A stretch of DNA of 64,000 bases, taken from positions 62,001 through 126,000 of the forward strand of contig NZ_JALKAQ010000001.1 in assembly GCF_023016065.1 (NCBI RefSeq), in the 5' to 3' direction. Source of the stretch: Marinobacter sp. S0848L (GTDB lineage: Bacteria > Pseudomonadota > Gammaproteobacteria > Pseudomonadales > Oleiphilaceae). Of the stretch, positions 45,452 to 54,793 are shown in pieces. Under the pieces are notes generated by a model. The model was not told the origin of the DNA, searched no databases, and was given only the letters and a program-made list of their open reading frames with translations. Numbering within the stretch: the stretch's first letter is position 1; each line of letters starts with the position of its first letter. A program made the translations under genes and the position numbers.

Positions 45452-47038
45452 TCAGAGGTAACCCTGACTCCGCAAGTAATCATCGTAACTACCACTGAAG
45501 TCCGTAATCCCATCCGGCTTCAACTCGATGATGCGAGTCGCCAAGGAAGAAACAAACTCCCGGTCGTGGCTCACGAAAATCAGCGTGCCCGGATAATTCT
45601 CCAGCGCCAGGTTCAACGCCTCGATAGACTCCATATCCAAGTGGTTGGTGGGCTCATCCAACAGCATCACATTCGGCTTCTGCAGAATCAGCTTACCGAA
45701 CAGCATCCGCCCCTGTTCACCACCGGACAACACCTTCACCGATTTACCAATGTCATCACCCGAGAACAACATCCGCCCCAACGTACCGCGAACCAACTGC
45801 TCGCCACCGGTGGTCCATTGCGCCATCCAGTCAGTCAACGTGTCATCACGCGCAAAGTCTGCGGTGTGGTCCTGCGCGAAGTAACTCACCTTCGCACTGT
45901 CGGTCCACTTCACCTCGCCAGCGTCAGGCTCGTAAGCACCCGCCAAACACTGCAGCAACGTGGTTTTACCAATACCGTTCGGGCCAATGATGGCCACACG
46001 CTCGCCGGCTTCAATCTGCAAATCCAGATTCTCAAACAGCGGGCCTTCGTCGAAGCCTTTGGTCAGGCCTAGCAGCGTAACCGCTTGCCGGTGCAGTTTC
46101 TTTTCCTGCTCAAAGCGGATAAACGGACTCACTCGGCTGGAAGGCTTCACTTCTTCCAGCTGGATCTTATCAATCTGCCTGGCTCGCGAAGTCGCCTGTT
46201 TCGCTTTCGAAGCGTTAGCGGAGAAGCGGCTTACAAACTGCTGCAATTCTGCAATTTGAGCCTTCTTCTTGGCATTATCTGCCATCATGCGCTCGCGGGC
46301 CTGTGTGGCGGCAGTCATATATTCATCATAGTTGCCCGGGAACAGGCGCAGCTCGCCATAATCCAGATCCGCCATGTGCGTGCACACGCTGTTCAGGAAG
46401 TGACGGTCGTGAGAAATGATGATCATGGTGCTGCTACGGGCCACCAAAATGCTTTCCAACCAACGGATGGTGTTGATGTCCAGGTGGTTAGTGGGCTCGT
46501 CCAGCAGCAGAACGTCCGGATCGGAAAATAGTGCTTGAGCCAGCAGAACCCGAAGTTTCCAACCGGGCGCCAAGGCACTCATCGGCCCGTTGTGCTGATC
46601 CAGCGGAATATCGAGGCCCAGCAGCAGTTCACCGGCGCGAGATTCAGCGGTGTAGCCGTCCATTTCGGCGAATTCCACTTCCAGATCCGCCACCGCCATG
46701 CCGTCTTCTTCCCTCATTTCCGCCAATGAATAAATGCGGTCACGCTCTTGTTTAACGTGCCACAGCTCTTCATGCCCCATGATCACGGTGTCGATCACCG
46801 TGCAGTCTTCATAGGCAAACTGATCCTGGCGCAGCTTACCCAAGCGCACGTTCGGCTCCAGCATGACCTGGCCGGCGGAAGGCTCCAGATCGCCACCCAG
46901 TATTTTCATCAGGGTGGATTTGCCGCAGCCGTTGGCGCCGATGAGGCCGTAACGGTTACCACTGCCAAATTTGGCAGAAACGTTTTCAAACAGGGGCTTA
47001 GCCCCGAATTGCATGGTGATATTGGCAGTGGAAATCAA
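45452..47038 (-). CDS. ybiT: ABC-F ATPase YbiT
   Basis: The product has 528 residues. TTG start at 47038 (E. coli YbiT aligns from the first residues: SSNVTMQFGSKPLFEN). Two ABC cassettes have Walker [10 protein letters not shown] and GPNGIGKTT, the YbiT-specific first signature [14 protein letters not shown], second signature [13 protein letters not shown] and Walker [12 protein letters not shown]. The linker between is the basic coiled-coil that enters the ribosomal E site. ABC-F proteins relieve stalled translation; YbiT is linked to sequence-specific pauses. Cytosolic. Confidence 0.94.
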   Translation of the reverse strand: MISTANITMQFGAKPLFENVSAKFGSGNRYGLIGANGCGKSTLMKILGGDLEPSAGQVMLEPNVRLGKLRQDQFAYEDCTVIDTVIMGHEELWHVKQERDRIYSLAEMREEDGMAVADLEVEFAEMDGYTAESRAGELLLGLDIPLDQHNGPMSALAPGWKLRVLLAQALFSDPDVLLLDEPTNHLDINTIRWLESILVARSSTMIIISHDRHFLNSVCTHMADLDYGELRLFPGNYDEYMTAATQARERMMADNAKKKAQIAELQQFVSRFSANASKAKQATSRARQIDKIQLEEVKPSSRVSPFIRFEQEKKLHRQAVTLLGLTKGFDEGPLFENLDLQIEAGERVAIIGPNGIGKTTLLQCLAGAYEPDAGEVKWTDSAKVSYFAQDHTADFARDDTLTDWMAQWTTGGEQLVRGTLGRMLFSGDDIGKSVKVLSGGEQGRMLFGKLILQKPNVMLLDEPTNHLDMESIEALNLALENYPGTLIFVSHDREFVSSLATRIIELKPDGITDFSGSYDDYLRSQGYL

Positions 47039-47221
47039 GAAAAGAACCTATACACGTGAGGGCCAGCGCTGTGGCGGCAAAAGAAACGGCGCATTGTACA
47101 GGTTTGCAAGCGCAACTGTGAGGCCGAAGAAACACGCATAAAAAGCACTTGCCTCGGGCGGGCGGTACGGGCAGCATTCACCTTCTGAACATTCCACCCA
47201 TCCGACAACAGGATATTGATC

Positions 47222-47500
47222 ATGGCACAAGCAACTGCACGCCACATTCTGGTAGACAGCGAAGCAAAATGTGAAGAACTGAAGAAAGCCATCGAAGGCG
47301 GTCAGGACTTTGCTGAAGTTGCCAAGCAGCACTCTTCCTGCCCATCCGGCCGCAATGGCGGCGACCTGGGTTCATTTGGCCCGGGCCAGATGGTTCCCGA
47401 GTTTGACAAGGCTGTGTTCAGCGGCGAAGTGAACACCGTTCTTGGCCCAATCCAGACTCAGTTCGGCTATCACCTGCTGGAAGTGACTTCCCGCAGCTGA
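47222..47500 (+). CDS. ppiC: Parvulin-type peptidyl-prolyl isomerase
   Basis: The product has 92 residues. The start is the ATG at 47222 (AGGA upstream at 47210-47213). A single rotamase domain without signal peptide: ARHILVDSEAKCEELKKAIE, FAEVAKQHSSCPSGRNGGDL, GSFGPGQMVPEFDKAVF and FGYHLLEV. Matches E. coli PpiC (parvulin 10, 93 residues), a cytosolic folding catalyst. Confidence 0.93.
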   Translation: MAQATARHILVDSEAKCEELKKAIEGGQDFAEVAKQHSSCPSGRNGGDLGSFGPGQMVPEFDKAVFSGEVNTVLGPIQTQFGYHLLEVTSRS

Positions 47501-47509
47501 TAGCTGTTG

Positions 47510-47540
47510 GCCTGCCCGTGTGACCATCACACCGGCAGGC
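47510..47540. terminator. Stem-loop between ppiC and the DUF2059 gene
   Basis: GCCTGCC (47510-47516) with GGCAGGC (47534-47540), then GTGTG (47518-47522) with CACAC (47528-47532), one C/C mismatch, loop ACCAT. Shared between convergent genes; no U-run. Confidence 0.65.
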
Positions 47541-47545
47541 TGCCC

Positions 47546-48376
47546 TCACTGAGCGTTTTCTTTCCCGAGATTCCTGAACCTTGCCAGTTGGTTGCCAATA
47601 TTCTCAATCGGCTCCGTCACAGCCTGTTGAACACTCTCTGCCACCACCTTGGTGAACTGCTGACCGGCATCACTTTCCAGAAACTCCAGATACATCTCCA
47701 TCTCTTTTGGCGTGATCTTTTGGTAGGTGTACAAATAGCTGTCGTAAACTTGCTTGCCCACCACACCTTGCAACGCCGGGCGCTGCGCTTCTAATTGCTG
47801 ACGCGTTTCGTCAGGATTCGCGGGTTCACCTCGCACCGCAGCCATCGCTGAGGATAAGCCCAACTGCAGCGCAATGGCAGTATCGACGGCACTTTCAGTG
47901 GCGCGGGCTGCACGGTCAAAGCGATCGAAGCGTGCTTCGCGATCGGTTCCCTTATTCAGCTCGTTCAGCTCCGCGGCCTTCTTGCGTATTTGTGGCCAGA
48001 TCGCCGGGGCGGAAGCTGCCACTTCAGCCCGTGCAATCTTTTTGGCCACCGGCTTCTGGTACCAATCATGCACCTTCGTCAACTGCTCATCGCTTAACGA
48101 TGCACCGAGGTTTGACGCGATCTTCCGCTTGATCTCTTCCGGGCGAAAGCTGTTTTGCACCACATAGGCGATGGTATCCGCCACCATCGGCGGCACCTGT
48201 GCTCTTTGCTTGAGGCCATCCCGTATGCCCTGCCCCATCATCGCCGGATATTGCACAACAATGTCGTCTACGGGCGAAGCTTCCAGCACCTGCTGAGCAC
48301 TGGGTGCGGCTTGTACCAGAGTGCTCACAAGCAGCCCGGCTATTAAAAGCGGTTTCATCAGGGTGTTCAAGGTCAT
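47546..48376 (-). CDS. DUF2059 periplasmic protein
   Basis: The product has 276 residues. Signal peptide to about residue 23 (LLVSTLVQAAPSAQQ). Two helical halves with the DUF2059 feel: LTKVHDWYQKPVAKKIARAE and MYLEFLESDAGQQFTKVVAE, the paired wall of about 60 residues typical of this family. Function unknown. Oriented away from the LysR gene, which is transcribed towards it. Confidence 0.8.
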   Translation of the reverse strand: MTLNTLMKPLLIAGLLVSTLVQAAPSAQQVLEASPVDDIVVQYPAMMGQGIRDGLKQRAQVPPMVADTIAYVVQNSFRPEEIKRKIASNLGASLSDEQLTKVHDWYQKPVAKKIARAEVAASAPAIWPQIRKKAAELNELNKGTDREARFDRFDRAARATESAVDTAIALQLGLSSAMAAVRGEPANPDETRQQLEAQRPALQGVVGKQVYDSYLYTYQKITPKEMEMYLEFLESDAGQQFTKVVAESVQQAVTEPIENIGNQLARFRNLGKENAQ

Positions 48377-48487
48377 GTCACTCTTATCCTGTTACGGGAA
48401 CAAAGGTGTTTATGACACGCAGGCCGCCTCTTCAGCAAGCACCTGAAGCCGCTGAAGATGACGGTTTGGTAGGAATGTTTCCGTGCC

Positions 48488-48515
48488 TGCCGGAAAATCC
48501 TTGGGATTTCCGGCA
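48488..48515 (-). terminator. Stem-loop downstream of the LysR gene
   Basis: TGCCGGAAAATCC (48488-48500) pairs with GGATTTCCGGCA (48504-48515) with a single A bulge and a 3-nt loop. Confidence 0.6.
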
Positions 48516-48538
48516 CAAGCGCGTTAATGCCTGAGGGC

Positions 48539-49438
48539 TCAGAGCGTATTACTGAATTCGATAGCCGGGCCGAGCGCCTTCAGCCGCTCCACCAGAAACT
48601 CCATCACAATCCGAACCCGGGCCATCTGCTGGGTGTCCTGGTTAACGTGCAACCAGAGATCGATGCTTTCCCCATCCAGCGGGTCAGAAAGCCGCCGCAA
48701 CTCCTTCGCGGCCTCCCCCAGATAACATGGCAATACCGCCAAGCCAGCACCGGCCCGCGCCAAAGCGTGCATAGACTGCAGACTGTTACAGCGAATCACC
48801 GTGGGTACGTTCTTAAGGTGCTTTCGATACCATTTGCCGGTCGCCAAATGGCTAAACGACTCATCCGGGATCAGCCAGGTGCAGTCCTCCGGATGGTTCT
48901 CTATGTCCATTTTTCGGTTTCGGCGGCAGTAGTTAGTCGAGCCATAAACTGCGGAATCAATAGCCGCAATACGCTCTCCTTCAAGGGTCGCCTGCGGTTT
49001 GTTCTCCGGACGCAAGGTTAAGTCAGCTTCCCGGTGGCTCAGGTTTGCCACATCGTTGTCGGTCAGAACCTCCAGCTCGATTTCGGGGTACTCCCGCACC
49101 AGAGCCGCCAGCACGGGGCTCAGCAATTCATACATCACCGCATCTTCCGCCGCGATTCTGACTTTGCCAACCGGTGCGCCATCCTGCCCAACCAGCTTGC
49201 GCTCCAGGTTTTCCATGTCTACCGCGAGTTTTTCAGCTTCCCGATAGGCCATTTCACCCGTCGCTGTAAGCTGCAATCCATCGCGATTACGATCAAAAAA
49301 TTGCACACCCAACGACTCTTCCATCTGATCAAGTCGTCTTAAAACAGTAGTTTGGTGCACACCCAGCATTTCACCCGCTTTTGCGAAGGTTCCAGCTATT
49401 GCCAGAGCCCGTATATATCGAAGATAATCCCAGTCCAT
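48539..49438 (-). CDS. LysR-family transcriptional regulator
   Basis: The product has 299 residues from ATG 49438; a GTG at 49444 would add two. N-terminal HTH: YLRYIRALAIAGTFAKAGEM then LGVHQTTVLRRLDQMEESLG and FFDRNRDGLQLTATG. The C-terminal effector domain has AGAGLAVLPCYLGEAAKELR. Target genes are unknown; the divergent small gene at 49557 is the natural candidate. Confidence 0.92.
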   Translation of the reverse strand: MDWDYLRYIRALAIAGTFAKAGEMLGVHQTTVLRRLDQMEESLGVQFFDRNRDGLQLTATGEMAYREAEKLAVDMENLERKLVGQDGAPVGKVRIAAEDAVMYELLSPVLAALVREYPEIELEVLTDNDVANLSHREADLTLRPENKPQATLEGERIAAIDSAVYGSTNYCRRNRKMDIENHPEDCTWLIPDESFSHLATGKWYRKHLKNVPTVIRCNSLQSMHALARAGAGLAVLPCYLGEAAKELRRLSDPLDGESIDLWLHVNQDTQQMARVRIVMEFLVERLKALGPAIEFSNTL

Positions 49439-49556
49439 AGTCACTGCACATTTGCAACATGAGTACGAAGTTTAACGTATTCAAACTGCAAATAAGAACC
49501 TCTAGAATGATTTATAACCTAACAAACCCAGCCACCCTAATAAGGAGGAAGGCATC

Positions 49557-49751
49557 ATGATTCATCAGCGTAACGTGAGCGTTCGCCCACAGCCATCCGG
49601 CATCCTCCACAATGGAGTGGAGATGCGACGGGAGTATACCCGTGCTGCAGTCAAACAGGGGCTTCAATTTTTAGGCCGCAAGCTGCGAAAAGCGAATCGC
49701 GAAGCCGTAGCGGCGGTGCAAGATTTGCCTCAGGCTCAAGGCGGCGTATAA
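49557..49751 (+). CDS. Small basic hypothetical protein with strong expression signals
   Basis: The product has 64 residues, with many Arg, Lys and Gln and pI clearly basic (MRREYTRAAVKQGLQFLGRK, LRKANREAVAAVQD). AAGGAGGA (49542-49549) lies 7 nt before the ATG, close to an ideal Shine-Dalgarno, and a very strong bidirectional terminator follows 18 nt after the stop. Unknown family; might bind nucleic acid given the charge. Divergent from the LysR regulator. Confidence 0.7.
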   Translation: MIHQRNVSVRPQPSGILHNGVEMRREYTRAAVKQGLQFLGRKLRKANREAVAAVQDLPQAQGGV

Positions 49752-49769
49752 ATAACCGCTTTGACTCCA

Positions 49770-49806
49770 CAAAAAAACCGGCATGTTTGAACATGCCGGT
49801 TTTTTT
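49770..49806. terminator. Bidirectional rho-independent terminator
   Basis: ACCGGCATGT (49777-49786), loop TTGA, ACATGCCGGT (49791-49800), with seven A before and seven T after. It serves the small protein (+) and the acyl-CoA ligase (-). Confidence 0.95.
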
Positions 49807-49822
49807 GTGCCTTGCGGTTGGC

Positions 49823-51505
49823 TCAGAATTCCCAAACTACCTGCCGGTTCTCCGCGAACCAGGTATCCATCTTCTGCCGATAAAACTCTTCAATCACATT
49901 GCGTTTGATCTTCATGGTAGGCGTTAACATGCCGTTTTCCATACTCCAGAGTTCTTTTACGACCACCAGAAACGCCACTTTCTCATGCGACTCACAGTCC
50001 GCATTCACGGATTCCAGTTCTTGGGCTAATTCCTGCTCCAACGCATTCCGGTCCATACCGGAATCCAACGCGGCTCGTGCCTCCTCCGACAACAGCAGCA
50101 TCAGGCAGGGTTGAGGCTGATTAGCGCCTGCCACACAAACCACCTCAGCCATGGGGTGATTAAAACGGTTTTCGATTGGCACCGGGACCACGTATTTACC
50201 TTTGGAGGTTTTGAACAGGTCTTTCACCCGCCCGGTAATTCGCAAATAGCCCTGATCGTCTATTTCGCCCATATCGCCGGTTTTCAGGAAACCGTCGCTG
50301 GTGACATCTTCTTTCGTTTTCTCGTCATTCTTGTAATAGCCGAGCATCTGCCCCGGGCTTCGGACCTCGATTTCTCCGGCCTCGCCAATCCGTTGTTCCA
50401 CACCGGGATTCGCAACCCCGACATAACCTACTCTGGCCTGCCCCGGACGACTGGCATGGGAATACCCGAAATTCTCGGACATGCCATACACTTCAAGTAA
50501 CTCAAGCCCAAGGTTTCGATACCAGTTGATGATCTCGGCGGACAAAGGCGCAGCGCCGGTGAGTGCGACCCGACAATGATCCAGCCCTAATTGCCTCAAT
50601 ACTTTCTTCTTTACCAGACCGCCCAGAACGGGAATGTTAAACAGCACTTTCTGTTTTTTGAGCGGGAGCTTGGCATTTACCCCGAGGTAAAACTTCATCC
50701 AAAGGCGAGGGACCGAGAAAAACATGGTTGGCCGCGCCCGCTGAAGATCTTCCTGAAAGGTATCTAGCGAGTTTGCGAAGTAAAGATGGAAGCCGTAATA
50801 CAGCGATTGCGTTTCGACGGCCGCCCTTTCGGCCACATGGGCCAAGGGTAGGTATGACAACATCCGGTCGGCTGGTGTCACCTGAAACAGTTGCTGTAGA
50901 CCGTCCGCAACAGAAATCATGGTTCGAAAGCTGTGCATCACACCCTTGGGGCGACCGGTGCTGCCAGAGGTATACACGATGGTTGCCAGGTCATCCGGCG
51001 CTGGCAACCGGGGGCTAGCCGGGCCGTGCTTTGCCACAATATCAAGCCACATCGGGGTATCGTCGCGCGGGGAAAGCGGCAAAGAAATAATAGGCAGATC
51101 CTGCGGTATATGGCGTTTGATATCGTTCCAACCATCCGCCGTGCCATCCAGCTTACCCAAAAACAACAATTTTACGTCACTGTGATCTAACACATAAGCG
51201 GCAGTATCGCCGTTGAGCGTGGGGTACAAAGGCACACTCACGTGGCCCGATGACCAGATAGCAAGGTCGGCCAGAATCCAATGGGCACTGTTTTTACCCA
51301 AAACTGCGATTTTGCTTCGCTCGGGAAGCTCAAGGCTGGTCAAGTACGCCACCATACGGCAAACCTGATCCGCAGCCTGCGCCCATGTAATGTCTTCCGT
51401 CCGCCCATCGGGGAATGGCTGGGTAAGGTATACGTTATCCGGGGTTTTCTCGGCCCAATAAAATAGACAATGGGCAGACGTCAGCTTGTGAGGGTCTACA
51501 GTCAT
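49823..51505 (-). CDS. AMP-dependent long-chain acyl-CoA synthetase (FACS-type)
   Basis: The product has 560 residues. P-loop-like YTSGSTGRPKGVMHSFRTM, the LPLAHVAERAAVETQSLYYG segment characteristic of long-chain enzymes, VYGMSENFGYSHASRPG, LKTGDMGEIDDQGYLRITGR and KDLFKTSKGKYVVPVPIE. The C-terminal catalytic Lys is in LTPTMKIKRNVI. It activates fatty acids to acyl-CoA for beta-oxidation or, in Marinobacter, for storage-lipid synthesis; direction is inference. This is the second acyl-CoA ligase of the window. Confidence 0.9.
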   Translation of the reverse strand: MTVDPHKLTSAHCLFYWAEKTPDNVYLTQPFPDGRTEDITWAQAADQVCRMVAYLTSLELPERSKIAVLGKNSAHWILADLAIWSSGHVSVPLYPTLNGDTAAYVLDHSDVKLLFLGKLDGTADGWNDIKRHIPQDLPIISLPLSPRDDTPMWLDIVAKHGPASPRLPAPDDLATIVYTSGSTGRPKGVMHSFRTMISVADGLQQLFQVTPADRMLSYLPLAHVAERAAVETQSLYYGFHLYFANSLDTFQEDLQRARPTMFFSVPRLWMKFYLGVNAKLPLKKQKVLFNIPVLGGLVKKKVLRQLGLDHCRVALTGAAPLSAEIINWYRNLGLELLEVYGMSENFGYSHASRPGQARVGYVGVANPGVEQRIGEAGEIEVRSPGQMLGYYKNDEKTKEDVTSDGFLKTGDMGEIDDQGYLRITGRVKDLFKTSKGKYVVPVPIENRFNHPMAEVVCVAGANQPQPCLMLLLSEEARAALDSGMDRNALEQELAQELESVNADCESHEKVAFLVVVKELWSMENGMLTPTMKIKRNVIEEFYRQKMDTWFAENRQVVWEF

Positions 51506-51664
51506 ATGGAGTCCTTGTTATTGTTTTTCTCACTACTCGAAAATGCTCGCCTTTAACCTACTCCATACTAGTCGAATATTTAAAAGATGGATCGTGACAT
51601 TCCGCAAGAATGGTCTAAATTGAAAATGACCGCGTAATGATTAGCTATACCGAAGGAGGTTACG

Positions 51665-51772
51665 ATGATCAGACCGGCACGCTCTTTGATGATTGTTCCC
51701 GCTTGGAGCCTGATTCTTCTGGGTTCCTGTGCATTCTTTTACACCGCTTACTCAGGCCTGCTTGGCTCCTGA
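51665..51772 (+). CDS. 35-residue single-span membrane protein
   Basis: A gene too short for usual ORF calling. The product is MIRPARSLMIVPAWSLILLG followed by SCAFFYTAYSGLLGS: a basic N-terminus, one hydrophobic helix (about residues 9-28) and a short outside tail. AAGGAGGT (51653-51660) precedes the ATG by 4 nt, a near-consensus ribosome-binding site. It is divergent from the acyl-CoA ligase and convergent with the TauE/SafE gene. Function unknown. Confidence 0.6.
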   Translation: MIRPARSLMIVPAWSLILLGSCAFFYTAYSGLLGS

Positions 51773-51793
51773 GCAAACAGGCGTCAGAAACGG

Positions 51794-52573
51794 TTACATC
51801 CAAACGGTAACCAGCCCGATGCTGCTTACCACCAGCAGGATAGTGCCCAGCACCCGGTAAAACAGTGAGGTTTCTGCGTGCAGCATTCGGTCGTGTACGT
51901 ACAGGCCGATCACATGACCGATCGCCGCTGCCGGCAGCAACCAGACGTGGTGAATCAACTGCAAATCAACACCGGCCCACACGAACGCTCCGAGCTTGAT
52001 CATCACCAGAATAAACCACAGCGCAAATAAGGTGTCTCGCAGTTTCTCTTTCGGCAGGTGTTGGGCAGCGACCGCGATGATCAAAGGCGCGCCAATGAGC
52101 GACGTGCCGCTGATATAGCCTCCAAGCATCAAGAACACAGCATCAACCGCTTTGCTCCCGCTTCGAAAGGGCTTGTTGACGATGTAAGAAACCGAATACA
52201 GGCCTACAATAACGAATATGATCGCACTGAGAATGTGGCCCGGCAGGGTGATCAGGCCGAACACGCCGATGAGTTTTGGCACGATTAGAATCGCGAGCAT
52301 CCGCCCCAAATAGTGCCAATCAACGGTGCCGGCATGTTGCGCACCCTCAATTGAGGTCCGGCTTTTACGGTTGTTCATCCAGATGGTTAACGAAGAGAAC
52401 ACCAACAAATGGATAGAGATGATCGGCAGAAAAACCAGCGGCTCGTCCAGCACGAGTAATAGAAAAGGTAATGACAGAACAGCGCCACCAAATCCTAAAC
52501 CGGAACGCACAAAACCGCTCCACACGAAAATCAGCGCAATCAAAATATACTGAACAACTGACAAGTCAGACAT
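51794..52573 (-). CDS. TauE/SafE-family sulfite/anion exporter
   Basis: The product has 259 residues with about eight helices. The N-terminal segment SGFVRSGLGFGGAVLSLPFL and the later LGGYISGTSLIGAPLIIAVA are the repeated TauE/SafE glycine motifs. The family exports organosulfur compounds or sulfite; the substrate here is not inferable. Flanked by unrelated genes. Confidence 0.88.
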   Translation of the reverse strand: MSDLSVVQYILIALIFVWSGFVRSGLGFGGAVLSLPFLLLVLDEPLVFLPIISIHLLVFSSLTIWMNNRKSRTSIEGAQHAGTVDWHYLGRMLAILIVPKLIGVFGLITLPGHILSAIIFVIVGLYSVSYIVNKPFRSGSKAVDAVFLMLGGYISGTSLIGAPLIIAVAAQHLPKEKLRDTLFALWFILVMIKLGAFVWAGVDLQLIHHVWLLPAAAIGHVIGLYVHDRMLHAETSLFYRVLGTILLVVSSIGLVTVWM

Positions 52574-52637
52574 AAAGAACTATAAACTCCAGCAAGCCTG
52601 ACGGCTCAGTTTGCAAGATATTTACGAGGAGGACGAT

Positions 52638-54239
52638 GTGCAGGATGCAGAATCGCTGGCAAACATTAAAAGCTGCCTAATGGTCATAATGCTACTGGCA
52701 TTTGCACAAAATGCCCAGAGCGAGGCCACCCCGTTTCACGAAAACCATCATTACCAGCCAGTCTGGACATCCCCCATTGCTCGCCACGAATTACTTCAGG
52801 CGATTAACGAGTTGGCCGATGACGGATTGAACCCGGCTGATTACCACCAAGAGGCCTTACGCGACATTATTCACAGATCAGCGGTTGATGCCTCGCAGAC
52901 GCTTCCCGAAGAGCTGGATCTGATTTTTACCGATGCCTTTCTATTACTCGCTGCCCATCTTCGTGACGGTAAGGTGGACTCGCAAACCATTCAGGCGCAA
53001 TGGCTCTCTCAGAAGCGGCAACCCCTCTTACAATCGACCCTTGAACAAGCCTTGCAAGACGAAACCGTCTACCAGACCCTACAATCCTTCAAACCGCCTT
53101 TTCCAGCCTATCAGAAACTGCGCGAGTACCGGCGCCAGCTCTCCGGCCTGCTTGGCCGGCCTTGGCCTTTACACGATTCAGGCCCCACCATTCATCCGGG
53201 CGACAGCGACCCACGCATACCCGCGATTCGTCAGCAGCTCAGGTTGCTGGGTGATCTTCCGCCCGCTGACCACGACACCCATTACAGTGCCCTCGACACC
53301 CCCGAAAGCCAGCTTTATGCGGGCAACCTGATTACAGCCATACCGGCGTTCCAGGCCCGCCACGGTCTTGAACCTGACGGCCTTGTCGGCAAAAAAACAC
53401 TGGAAGCTCTGAACATTATGCCCATTGAGCGCATTCGCCAGATCGACGCTAATCTCGAGCGTTGGCGCTGGCTGCCAGATTCCCTCGGCGACACCTATGT
53501 GCTGGTCAATATCGCTGGCTACGACATGGTTCTGGTGGAAAACGGCAAGGAGGTCATGCATCAACGGGTGATCGTTGGTGATCCTTTCAGGCAAACCCCA
53601 GTGTTCAGTGATCGTATTCGTTACTTGGTATTTAACCCAACCTGGACGGTTCCGCGAACGCTGATGATCAAAGACCAGCTGCCCAAATTACAGGCCGATC
53701 CCGGCTACCTGTCCCGGATGAACTTCAAGGTTTACAAAGGCTGGGGAGCCAGCCGCGTCGAAATGGCTCCGGACGAGATTGACTGGAATGCCCTAACGGC
53801 CGACAACTTTCCGTATCAACTTATTCAGCAGCCCGGGCCCAACAATTCACTCGGGCAGGTTAAATTCATGTTCCCGAACAAACATGCGATATATCTACAC
53901 GACACGCCGGGCCAGTATCACTTCAGTCGGGAACAGCGCACCATCAGCTCTGGCTGCATCCGAGTTGAGCGCCCGTTCGAACTGGCAGAAAGATTACTCA
54001 CCCTGAACAGCTCCTGGACCCAAGAAAACATTAGACAGGCCCGGCAAGAAAATGAACCGGTGAAGGCCATTTTGGATAAGTCTGTCCCTGTCCACCTGCA
54101 ATACTGGACAACTTGGGTTGATAAAGCAGGCACGCTGCAGATACGGAAGGACGTATACGGGCGGGACCGTCGGCTGGTTGATGCGTTAAGATCTGATGTC
54201 AAAGGAAACTTGCAGCTAACGCCGAGGAGCCACCCATGA
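52638..54239 (+). CDS. YcbB/LdtD-type L,D-transpeptidase
   Basis: The product is about 533 residues from GTG 52638, behind GAGGAGGA (52626-52633); 542 from TTG 52611. After the signal region comes an N-terminal scaffold, a peptidoglycan-binding PGBD1 repeat (ITAIPAFQARHGLEPDGLVG ~230-250) and the YkuD catalytic domain with HDTPGQYHFSREQR...SSGCIRVERP; catalytic Cys about 440. It makes 3-3 cross-links in peptidoglycan or anchors lipoproteins. The N-terminus is odd: an acidic stretch before the hydrophobic core, with a better signal peptide in another frame (see finding). A 4-nt overlap with the following lipoprotein gene. Confidence 0.9.
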   Translation: MQDAESLANIKSCLMVIMLLAFAQNAQSEATPFHENHHYQPVWTSPIARHELLQAINELADDGLNPADYHQEALRDIIHRSAVDASQTLPEELDLIFTDAFLLLAAHLRDGKVDSQTIQAQWLSQKRQPLLQSTLEQALQDETVYQTLQSFKPPFPAYQKLREYRRQLSGLLGRPWPLHDSGPTIHPGDSDPRIPAIRQQLRLLGDLPPADHDTHYSALDTPESQLYAGNLITAIPAFQARHGLEPDGLVGKKTLEALNIMPIERIRQIDANLERWRWLPDSLGDTYVLVNIAGYDMVLVENGKEVMHQRVIVGDPFRQTPVFSDRIRYLVFNPTWTVPRTLMIKDQLPKLQADPGYLSRMNFKVYKGWGASRVEMAPDEIDWNALTADNFPYQLIQQPGPNNSLGQVKFMFPNKHAIYLHDTPGQYHFSREQRTISSGCIRVERPFELAERLLTLNSSWTQENIRQARQENEPVKAILDKSVPVHLQYWTTWVDKAGTLQIRKDVYGRDRRLVDALRSDVKGNLQLTPRSHP

Positions 54240-54688
54240 TTCGAACGCTTGCCCCCTTGCTTATCGCCGTGTCGCTCACGGCATGCCAGAGCCTGCCAGG
54301 CGTCGATCCGGACATTGGGGATAACACCGTACTCCTGAGTGCTCAACACTGTTTGGAAGAGCCTGTGGGCGATAACAACCGCATTCATTACGGACCCTGT
54401 CTCAAAATCACGGAGATCAACGGTAACAAACCAGCGGTTCGGGATGACGGGTTCATTGCCTTACCCGTCGGCCAGCCTTTCACGATTGAAACGGCATGCG
54501 TCTACCGTTTGGCCGACGGCCGCCCCATCCCCGCTACGGTGGAAACCGCAACGTTTCCAGTCCGGGCGGACACTTTCTCTCGCGGCGGCCGGCGCTGGTA
54601 CCTGCACGCGCACAGACAGGCTCGTGGCGTAATCGGCTGCTCGCCTACCCTGGCACCCTCAGTTTATCCTCTTGAAAAAACTGACTAA
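54236..54688 (+). CDS. Hypothetical lipoprotein co-transcribed with the L,D-transpeptidase
   Basis: The product has 150 residues. Lipobox SLTAC (Cys17) after MIRTLAPLLIAV. The mature chain contains four further Cys (CLEEP, GPCLKI, TACVYR, VIGCSP) that could form two disulfides, and a likely beta-rich fold. Its ATG overlaps the transpeptidase stop (ATGA), suggesting coupled translation and possibly a partner role in the envelope. No family recognised. Confidence 0.75.
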   Translation: MIRTLAPLLIAVSLTACQSLPGVDPDIGDNTVLLSAQHCLEEPVGDNNRIHYGPCLKITEINGNKPAVRDDGFIALPVGQPFTIETACVYRLADGRPIPATVETATFPVRADTFSRGGRRWYLHAHRQARGVIGCSPTLAPSVYPLEKTD

Positions 54689-54793
54689 AACCTGACCGCA
54701 CGATGACCATCCTTTAACGTGCCGTTCTCTAAATTGCAGGATCGCCAATCTTGTGCCAAGTTTATGGTGCATTGCAAAAAAGGAGGATAACCA

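Noticed and set aside
52636..52680. 14-codon frame MCRMQNRWQTLKAA as a leader peptide
   Set aside because: Kept only as a possible signal-peptide remnant; no hairpin or regulatory codon run supports attenuation.
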